Shown here in pieces: positions 31,995-37,895 of a stretch of DNA of 37,895 bases; within the stretch, counting starts at the first letter, position 1, and every line of letters starts with the position of its first letter. The DNA is taken from assembly GCA_027459845.1 (NCBI GenBank), contig DAIDGS010000179.1:1-37895 (forward strand). Direction: 5' to 3'. The DNA comes from Vulcanimicrobiota bacterium (GTDB lineage: Bacteria; Vulcanimicrobiota; Vulcanimicrobiia; Vulcanimicrobiales; Vulcanimicrobiaceae). The notes under the pieces are model-generated. The model did not search any database. It was not told where the DNA came from and saw nothing but the letters and a program-made list of their open reading frames with translations. The translations under genes and the position numbers were made by a program.

Positions 31995-33506
31995 ATGCGA
32001 CTCGCAACGCTCTTGCTCGTTATGGCCGCCGCGCTGGTGCCGGCGTCTCCGGTAATGCCCGCCCCGCAAGCACGATTCGTACGCGGCGCGTGCCCCGGCA
32101 AGCCATCGGCCTTGGCTGGGATCAAGGGCGCGCGGTGTGGGTATCTGACCGTTCCGGAGAACCGAAGCAAACCGGACGGAAAACTGATCCGCCTGCCGGT
32201 TGCCATCATCCCGGCAGTCGCGGCGAAGCCGGCGCGCGACCCCATCCTGTGGCTGACCGGCGGACCCGGCTTCGATGCATACACGCAAGCCCAGTACGTA
32301 CTCGATTGGGGCTTGAATCGCGATCGCAACGTGATTCTGATGTCGCAGCGAGGGACGTACTCGTCGCAACCCTCACTCGTATGCCCGAACCTCGATCGAT
32401 TCAACGCGCGTTCGGTCGGATTGCGCTATGACGCCGCCTCAACCGAAAAGCTGCACGCGCAGGCCGTCGCGGCCTGTTACCGCAGCCTTCGCGCTCGCGG
32501 GATCGATCTGAGCGCGTACAATACGACCGCAAGCGCCGCCGACTACGATGACCTCCGAACGGCGCTGGGAATCCCGCGGTGGAACGTGTGGGGAATGTCG
32601 TACGGATCGGACTTGGCTCTGACGTACGTGCGGCTCTATCCCAAGAGCGTTCGGGCGTTCGGAATCGACGGTGTCGTCCCGCCCGACATCGCGGGCGCCG
32701 CAATGACGTGGCCGAGCCTGCACGAGGGGCTCTACAACGTCTTTCACGCCTGCGCGGCGCAGCCGGCTTGCCACAAGCGCTATCCGAAGCTCGCAGCGAC
32801 GTTCATTCACTTGGTCCGCCGGCTCGAAGCCCATCCGATTACAACGACCGTGACGCTTCCCGAGCGTACGCAGCCGGTCAAGGTGGTCATCGACGGCGGC
32901 GTGCTCGTAAACTGGGCGGTGCCCGCAACGCACAATCCCACATCGCTGCCGCAACTGATCCACGAACTCGCGCAGGGTCATCCGCGCGCGATCGCCCAAC
33001 AGTGGGCGGCGCGCCAGATCGGCGATCCTCAACAGTACGGGATCTACGCCTACGGCTTGGCCTACAGCATCTTTTGCAGCGAATGGATCCCCTACGAGCC
33101 GGCTGGCGCCGTGCTCGCGGCCGGGCGGCGCGCCTTCCCGACGTTTCCGGATTCGGTTCTCGCGCAGGGACCGCAGTTGGCGTACATGCGGACCGATTGC
33201 CGCGAGTGGCCGGTTGCTAAAGCGCCGAGCTCGATTCGCGACGCAACGCGAAACGCGATTCCGGCTCTGGTGATGTCGGCGACGTTCGACGCTCAATCCG
33301 GGGCGCAGTGGGGCCGGCATGCCGCGCGCACCCTTTCCAGAGCCACGGTCGTCGAGATCCCGGGAGTCGCGCATATGGCGATTGCCGCGTCGCCCTGCGC
33401 GCAAACCGTGATCACGTCGTTCTTCGACCACCCGCTGGCTCCGAATCTCGCCTGCGTTCGCGCGATCAAACCAAGGCCGTTTAAAACCGGCCCGTCTATT
33501 CGCTAA
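31995..33506 (+). CDS. Secreted alpha/beta-hydrolase, tripeptidyl-aminopeptidase type
   Basis: 503 residues. A signal peptide (MRLATLLLVMAAALVPASP) is followed by GYLTVPENRSKP, the oxyanion strand LWLTGGPGFDAYTQAQ, MSQRGTYSSQP and the nucleophile elbow WGMSYGSDLAL (Ser202). The C-terminal part is typical of TAP-like proteins: PALVMSATFDAQSG (Asp) and IPGVAHMAI (His), with paired Cys near the end. It probably trims exported peptides or esters. ATG 31995 is preferred over 31962/31971 because AGAGG at 31983-31987 is 7 bases upstream and the signal peptide starts there. Confidence 0.87.
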   Translation: MRLATLLLVMAAALVPASPVMPAPQARFVRGACPGKPSALAGIKGARCGYLTVPENRSKPDGKLIRLPVAIIPAVAAKPARDPILWLTGGPGFDAYTQAQYVLDWGLNRDRNVILMSQRGTYSSQPSLVCPNLDRFNARSVGLRYDAASTEKLHAQAVAACYRSLRARGIDLSAYNTTASAADYDDLRTALGIPRWNVWGMSYGSDLALTYVRLYPKSVRAFGIDGVVPPDIAGAAMTWPSLHEGLYNVFHACAAQPACHKRYPKLAATFIHLVRRLEAHPITTTVTLPERTQPVKVVIDGGVLVNWAVPATHNPTSLPQLIHELAQGHPRAIAQQWAARQIGDPQQYGIYAYGLAYSIFCSEWIPYEPAGAVLAAGRRAFPTFPDSVLAQGPQLAYMRTDCREWPVAKAPSSIRDATRNAIPALVMSATFDAQSGAQWGRHAARTLSRATVVEIPGVAHMAIAASPCAQTVITSFFDHPLAPNLACVRAIKPRPFKTGPSIR

Positions 33507-33620
33507 TCTCACGCGCTTGAGCGAGATCTGCGCCGCCGTCGAGCGTCGGCGAAGTACGCGTGAACGTAGAGCTGAGAGCGCGGCGCCTCAACCGCAGGAG
33601 CGATCGATCCACTCGGGAAC

Positions 33621-34492
33621 GTGCTGCCCGAAATGATGCGTCACTTCATGACGATCCTCGCGCTTCTCATCTTGTCTGCATGCAGGTTGGATGTCACGCA
33701 AACGATTGATGCGACCGCCAAAGGTCGCCGGGTAATCACCTACACCGAAACGTTTGACGATGGAGCATTCGCCGCAGCCACGCGCCTTGGGGGACCTTTT
33801 GCGTTCGGCGTCGACGCGGCAAGGCAGGACGGTTGGAAGGTGCATGGGTCGAGCGGCCCCGACGCGCATACGTTTGTCTTTCAACGCTCATTCCCACGAA
33901 GGATGTAGAGCTGCAGCCGACGCGGCTTGCCCGCGACAGCGCCGTAGGCACTCCACCCAACGCGTTCCTCCTAGGACCTACCGCCTTCATCGGGGTTCCA
34001 ATCACGGTGGTGACCGGAAGCACGCACAGTGTGTCGATTCCAGCGCTGTTACGACCATCAGAAGCGCCGGCAAAAGGCGCGCGCGGCGATGCAACGTTCC
34101 AACGTGCCAACGCCCGAATCAATGCTGCGGCCGTAGACTCGGTCGTGCACGTGCGTATTATTCTTCGCGATGCCACGGGGGTTCGCACAATCGAGCCAAG
34201 GTTCGCCGACGGCACGGTATTTTCGCCTTCATCCACCAGCACGCTGCACATCGGCCAGCCGTGGCCAATCGCACGCATCCTTGCCTTTTGGCGCAACGTC
34301 GGACCGTATGGCAGGTTCGACTACGAACATTATGCACCACCGCTCTGCAGCGATCAGCTGCAGTATCGCAAGGCGTGGATGTTTGGCGTAGGCGTCTACG
34401 CAGACGGCGCGCGCATCCCGCGGCACCTGATGAAGACGACCTTGACGCTCGCCGCCACCTGGCTGGCGCAGCATCCTGTGAAGTGCCCTTAA
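33621..34492 (+). pseudogene. Frameshifted lipoprotein of unknown function
   Basis: The first frame (33621-33908) gives a lipoprotein signal (ILALLILSAC lipobox) and VTQTIDATAKGRRVITYTETFDDG. It then stops soon after a CCC run at 33893-33895. The sense continues one base out of frame (PTKDVELQPTRLARD...) to TAA 34492. Restoring one C would give a 290-residue lipoprotein. The later part has WRNVGPYGRFDYEHYAPP and LAATWLAQHPVKCP. I do not recognise the family. A real deletion, an assembly error or (less likely) recoding would explain it. GTG 33621 or ATG 33633/33636 may be the start. Confidence 0.65.
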
Positions 34493-34687
34493 CCGGCGTT
34501 CCGCGACGATTCTCGCCAAGATGGACGGGTACAACAAGACAAGATAATGGGTAGTCCCCCGTCGAGCACGATCCGCGTCCGCGCTCAGCCGATCGCAACG
34601 GCGCGCCGGCGAGCCACTCCCAGAGTCGTCCGCGATCTCGACGCGCGCAGATCGCTCCGCCGCCTCTCACCGGGAAAAACGAAAGGC

Positions 34688-34727
34688 TTGACAACAGCGT
34701 TGATATAACCTACTATGTCGATAATAT
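34688..34727 (+). promoter_or_regulatory. Near-consensus promoter giving a leaderless padR transcript, with imperfect operator
   Basis: TTGACA (34688-34693), a 17-base spacer and TACTAT (34711-34716). The expected start site is about 34723, and the padR ATG is at 34726 with no ribosome site, so the mRNA should be leaderless or nearly so. An imperfect 25-base inverted repeat (34703-34727, 8 of 12 arm positions matching) spans the -10 and the start codon and could be the PadR autoregulatory site. Confidence 0.7.
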
Positions 34728-35058
34728 GGCGAAGGGTGAATACCTCGGCGAATTCGAGCATATTGTTCTGCTCACAATACGCCGTCTTGGAGACGGCGCG
34801 TACGGAGCAATGATTCGCGCTGAAATCGAGCGCGTTACGGGTCGTTCTCCGACGATCGGCACCGTCCACGCGACACTCGAGCGTCTCGAACGTAAACGGC
34901 TGGTAGCATCTTGGATTGGCGAACCGACCGCCGAGCGCGGGGGCAAAGCAAAACGCCACTTCAAGCTCGAAGCGGATGGTGTATCTGCGCTTAAGGCCGC
35001 ATGGTTGACGGTCGAACGCCTTCGGGAAGGTGTACCGCTGTTGATGGTCCTCGCGTGA
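34726..35058 (+). CDS. PadR-family transcriptional regulator
   Basis: 110 residues, the short PadR-s2 type. The winged helix is clear: LGEFEHIVLLTIRRLGDGAYGAMIRAEIE, then PTIGTVHATLERLERKRLVASWIGEPTAERGGKAKRHFKLEADG, and a short dimerisation helix. PadR proteins are usually self-repressing. Its TGA overlaps the GTG of the next gene (GTGA), the common arrangement in which a PadR controls a membrane protein with a permease-prefix domain. Lower GC than the left part of the window suggests a recently acquired or faster-evolving segment. Confidence 0.92.
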   Translation: MAKGEYLGEFEHIVLLTIRRLGDGAYGAMIRAEIERVTGRSPTIGTVHATLERLERKRLVASWIGEPTAERGGKAKRHFKLEADGVSALKAAWLTVERLREGVPLLMVLA

Positions 35059-35621
35059 GACCGCCTGCGCTCGCTCAGGCGCTTATCGCGGCAGCCGCGC
35101 CATCGAGCGAGTACGAAATCGTTGCCGGCGATCTGCACGAGGAATACCTTAGGATCGTATCCTTAAAGGGAGTAGCGGCTGCAAACCACTGGTATTGGAC
35201 CCAAGCATTGCTTTCAATACCGTCGCTGCTTTCGTACTCGAGATCAAATGTCTCTGTGCTTCGCGGAATTGGTGTCGCGTTCACTGCGCTCGCTACATTA
35301 GTTGCGATGTTGGCTGTTCTCATGGCAATCGATACGATACTTGGAAGCGGAGATCGAATTGCAGGTTGGATGTACATTTCAATCAATTATGCAGACGCCA
35401 TAATATTCGGCGCGCTTCTTGCATGGTTGGTTCGCCCCGACGGCTTGCGCGTCACCTTTCTTGCATCACTTTTTCTTGTTTTCTGTTTTGTCGTTCCAGC
35501 GCTCGCCGGCCACCGGGGCTCTGAGGCGCCACTTGCCGCCTGGATTGTACTTTGCGGAGGCATACCCGCAATGTGTATCGGCGCCGGAGTTAGCCAGGCC
35601 ATTCAGATACAATTTAGATAG
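35055..35621 (+). CDS. Small membrane protein with a permease-prefix-like N-terminus
   Basis: 188 residues. The N-terminal ~60 residues match the permease-prefix pattern found on PadR-linked ABC-type permeases (PPALAQALIAAAAP, AGDLHEEYLRI, ANHWYWTQALLSI). Only four membrane segments follow (~77-99, 110-130, 137-155, 158-180) and there is no MacB/FtsX permease domain. It may therefore be a stand-alone or shrunken relative. GTG 35055 overlaps the padR stop. A short perfect hairpin (35621-35638) lies at the stop but lacks a T-run. Confidence 0.7.
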   Translation: MRPPALAQALIAAAAPSSEYEIVAGDLHEEYLRIVSLKGVAAANHWYWTQALLSIPSLLSYSRSNVSVLRGIGVAFTALATLVAMLAVLMAIDTILGSGDRIAGWMYISINYADAIIFGALLAWLVRPDGLRVTFLASLFLVFCFVVPALAGHRGSEAPLAAWIVLCGGIPAMCIGAGVSQAIQIQFR

Positions 35622-35677
35622 CGCACACTAAGGTGCGCGCCAAAATCATTAAGTAGACGCTATTAAAGGAATCTTTC

Positions 35678-37762
35678 ATGAGCATCCTCGCGCGAGGTCT
35701 GTTTCGTGCTGCCACGATGTTCCCACTAGCCTTATCTTCGCTGCTCATGTGTTCGGCTGCTCCACCGGCGAGCGTGGACATGCCACCAACGCTCACGCTA
35801 TCCCCCGCAATAGCGCCCGTAATAAACGGGGTCGTGAATCAATCCTGGGACGCCGCTGCAGCCGTCCATCTCGATCACGATTTCACGTATCGCCGCGCGT
35901 CGGCGACGCAAGAAATGGTGCGTGTAACACAAGATGGCGCCGCGCTCTACGTCGCGTTTGAAGTCACGCAAAAGAGCGTACCTATCGCCAATCAGCACTC
36001 AAATGGCAGCTCAGTTTTGAATGATGACTATGTTGGCGTCTATCTCAGTCCGCGGGGCACCCAAGGCTTTTCGTACGCGTTCTTTGCCAATTCGATCGGT
36101 GCGCGCTATCAAACATCGAGCGAGAACACCGCATACTCACCTGAATGGACCGCCATCGCCCACGCGACCCCGAGCGGTTATGTAGTCACGATGGGTATAC
36201 CATTGAGCATCATTCGATCGGACGGATCGCACCGCTGGCGCGTGCAATTCGTGCGCTTTTCCCAAGCGACGGGTTCGCTCGACGTTTGGGCCTATTCGCC
36301 CGTCGCAATCTCTGCGTCGGATCCGACGTTCTTCGGCTGGGTTAACGGGATCGGCGTTGCACCGGCCGGATTGAGATCGACGAGTACGCGTAACCCAGCG
36401 CGCGTCCAACTATATGCGCTCTCCGAGTCCACCTCAGCGAAGAATGGAGGCAGCACCTCACGTGTCGGCGCCGATTTTTCGCTCCCACTGTCGCCAAACG
36501 CATCGCTCGTCGGCGCGCTGCATCCCGACTACTCGAGTGTGGAATCCGACCAACAGAGCATTGCACCAAGCGCCTTTGCGCGTCAGTACAACGAGGTCCG
36601 GCCATTCTTTACTCAGATCGCGGGCAACTTCTACCAAAACTTTATCTGCATCTCATGCCCTCTCACGCTCTACACACCAGCAATCCCGACATTTTCGCAG
36701 GGCTATGGCGTCGAGGGCAATCAGGGGCGCGTGACGTTCGCCGCGTTCGATGCCCTCGGTTTTGCGCGCACCGACCAAGCCGAAGCCGCTAACTACGACT
36801 ACGAGGACCCACGGCAACAGTATGGCATCGATGCCGAACGTGTCGCAGTCGGGGCCTTCGGACTCAATGATTACACCGCCTCGCTCGGCATGGGTTATAT
36901 CAACCAACATACGCACTTTGGCATCTACAGCAATAATATCGTGGAGTCGGGATCACTGGTTACCGACGGCGCGCAAGCCCAAGACCGGGAGTATGGTTTG
37001 CTGTACTCGACGGCAACGAGCACATTCCTAGTCGGCGTCCAGCGGATCGGCGATCAATTTGATCCCCTCGACGGCTATGTCGCGCAAAACGACATACGCG
37101 GCTATCAAAGTCTCCTGCAGCAAAGGTTCACGTTCACGCCCGCGTTTTGGGTTCACGACATTAATGTGACAAACTACTACGCGCGGTACGACAATCACCT
37201 CGGCCTACTTGCACAAACGGACGAGAAGCCGCGAATCGAGGTCGACTTGAAAAATCTGCTAACCGTAACGGTGTTCGCTAGTTCACAGGGGATCCGCACT
37301 GTCAAGGACGAGCTCCTACCCTTTAACGGCAACGGTCTCAACTTTGGGTACCGCGAGAACACAAACACGCCGTCATACGTGCAATACACCGGCGGCCCGT
37401 ACAACCACGGTGAGCTCAACGCATGGACGTATCTCACCACGCTGCCCGTCACGCGTCGCATCCATTTCGCGCTCGAGGCCGACCAGGACAAGTATCTCAC
37501 CACTCATCCCGGCGAACTTTCTACCGATCAATGGTTGGAGCGCGCCTCGATCGACTGGCAGCCGAATAAGGTATGGCAGTTCGACCTCGGGGCTCGCCGT
37601 ATCATTGGCGCAAATCTACCCGATGCATTCCAAACGCCAACATACGAAAGCATCTATACACCGGCATCTACGTGCGACATCGCGACGGGGAACCCGTTCC
37701 AGCCCGGGTGCTTCATCGACGCCGGAAACGTCTCACTCGCGCTACATTGCCTGCGCTGTTAG
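35678..37762 (+). CDS. CBM9-like/DUF5916 outer-surface protein, 3' end cut off by an insertion sequence
   Basis: 694 residues. A signal peptide is followed by a CBM9-like domain (~40-210: INGVVNQSWDAAAAVHLD, ALYVAFEVTQ, DDYVGVYLSP, WTAIAHATPSGYVVTMGIPLS) and a long DUF5916 region rich in aromatic beta strands (FSLPLSPNASLVGALHPDYSSVESDQ, YNEVRPFFTQ). This is typical of predicted outer-membrane barrels. Its reading frame ends in CLRC-stop, where the last Cys codon and the TAG are the first bases of the IS element at 37757. The native C-terminus is missing and the gene is probably non-functional. ATG 35678 follows AAAGGA with 7-base spacing. Confidence 0.82.
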   Translation: MSILARGLFRAATMFPLALSSLLMCSAAPPASVDMPPTLTLSPAIAPVINGVVNQSWDAAAAVHLDHDFTYRRASATQEMVRVTQDGAALYVAFEVTQKSVPIANQHSNGSSVLNDDYVGVYLSPRGTQGFSYAFFANSIGARYQTSSENTAYSPEWTAIAHATPSGYVVTMGIPLSIIRSDGSHRWRVQFVRFSQATGSLDVWAYSPVAISASDPTFFGWVNGIGVAPAGLRSTSTRNPARVQLYALSESTSAKNGGSTSRVGADFSLPLSPNASLVGALHPDYSSVESDQQSIAPSAFARQYNEVRPFFTQIAGNFYQNFICISCPLTLYTPAIPTFSQGYGVEGNQGRVTFAAFDALGFARTDQAEAANYDYEDPRQQYGIDAERVAVGAFGLNDYTASLGMGYINQHTHFGIYSNNIVESGSLVTDGAQAQDREYGLLYSTATSTFLVGVQRIGDQFDPLDGYVAQNDIRGYQSLLQQRFTFTPAFWVHDINVTNYYARYDNHLGLLAQTDEKPRIEVDLKNLLTVTVFASSQGIRTVKDELLPFNGNGLNFGYRENTNTPSYVQYTGGPYNHGELNAWTYLTTLPVTRRIHFALEADQDKYLTTHPGELSTDQWLERASIDWQPNKVWQFDLGARRIIGANLPDAFQTPTYESIYTPASTCDIATGNPFQPGCFIDAGNVSLALHCLRC

Positions 37763-37771
37763 CGGACTTCC

Positions 37772-37809
37772 AAAACTGACCCACCCCGGACGTTGAAAAT
37801 TGACCCATC
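37772..37809 (+). repeat. Tandem-oriented transposase-binding repeats in the IS end
   Basis: AAAACTGACCCACC (37772-37785) and AAAATTGACCCATC (37796-37809) are near-identical direct repeats 24 bases apart, with a third partial copy (TGACCC) directly after. IS21-family ends carry such repeats as IstA binding sites. Confidence 0.7.
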
Positions 37810-37836
37810 TGACCCGATCGCGAACATCTGTTTGCG

Positions 37837-37895
37837 ATGCTTACGAAAGAGAGTCAGGTGGAAGTACACGTCCTGCACAAGCAGGGAAAGGGCGT
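37837..37895 (+). CDS. istA: IS21-family transposase IstA (5' end only)
   Basis: ATG 37837 opens MLTKESQVEVHVLHKQGKG, the typical IstA start (M-L-x-KE-x-x-EV-x-VL-x-x-QG) that leads into the DNA-binding helix-turn-helix. Only 19 codons are inside the window. IstA is the DDE transposase of IS21 elements and works with the IstB ATPase. Confidence 0.75.
   Translation, partial: MLTKESQVEVHVLHKQGKG

Larger units (their letters stand above)
37757..37895 (+). mobile_element. Left end of an IS21-family insertion sequence (continues beyond window)
   Basis: Begins TGTTAGCGGACTTCC at 37757, with the TG... terminus and multiple inner repeats that IS21 elements carry, followed by the start of an IstA-type transposase at 37837. 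The insertion interrupts the DUF5916 gene in its 3' part. The right end, target duplication and istB lie outside the window. Confidence 0.75.

Noticed and set aside
33860-33908. Programmed -1 frameshifting in the lipoprotein gene
   Set aside because: No slippery heptamer or downstream structure seen. A simple one-base deletion explains the frames.
1-37895. tRNA, rRNA and CRISPR loci
   Set aside because: No T-loop/acceptor patterns, rRNA segments or regularly spaced repeats were found by eye on either strand.

Overview
The window is GC-rich, densely packed bacterial chromosome. Gene content fits a deep-branching diderm-type or Firmicutes-like lineage. It has sepF and divIVA beside lgt, a csaB/DUF5693 pair, permease-prefix and PadR genes, and a DUF5916 outer-membrane-type protein. 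My best guess is Candidatus Eremiobacterota (WPS-2) or a relative. That is an inference from gene combination and base composition, because no rRNA is present.

Layout. 1-4093: the end of an unknown secreted protein, a terminator, a secreted multicopper oxidase, then a BlaI/BlaR1-type regulator pair with a near-consensus promoter and a strong terminator. 4319-6443: a small minus-strand operon (DUF1579-like, VOC-ABM fusion) divergent from an AraC regulator. 6482-10725: a three-gene putrescine/GABA catabolic operon (gabT, patA, aldehyde dehydrogenase). 10927-17027, minus strand: one tightly packed block, lgt-yggS-sepF-divIVA-fabH-flgF-flgG-flgJ-like-fliA-like-unknown, mixing lipoprotein maturation, division, lipid synthesis and flagellar rod genes. 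17072-20249, plus strand: ccdA-lspA-rluD-tgt with overlapping ends. 20232-26168, minus strand: DUF5693-csaB-ileS, preceded by a structured leader and an intrinsic terminator.

From about 26.4 kb the window turns accessory: an enoyl-CoA hydratase; a decayed NHL-repeat gene; two DUF427-type genes flanking a CRP/FNR regulator that carries an N-terminal thioredoxin-like CxxC domain; a secreted Met/His-rich duplicated protein; a CPBP protease; a secreted alpha/beta hydrolase; a frameshifted lipoprotein; a PadR regulator with a leaderless promoter coupled to a small permease-prefix membrane protein; and a DUF5916/CBM9-like protein cut off by an IS21-family element that runs off the right edge.

The observations I rate highest are the thioredoxin-CRP fusion with its DUF427 neighbours (27538-29383), the adjacent Met-rich GHxH secreted protein (29534-30439), the RNA structure plus terminator upstream of DUF5693 (26211-26307), flagellar rod and sigma genes embedded in a division/envelope operon, and genes that appear to lack a normal start codon (patA, yggS). 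All functional assignments rest on motif recognition by eye. No database search was possible.
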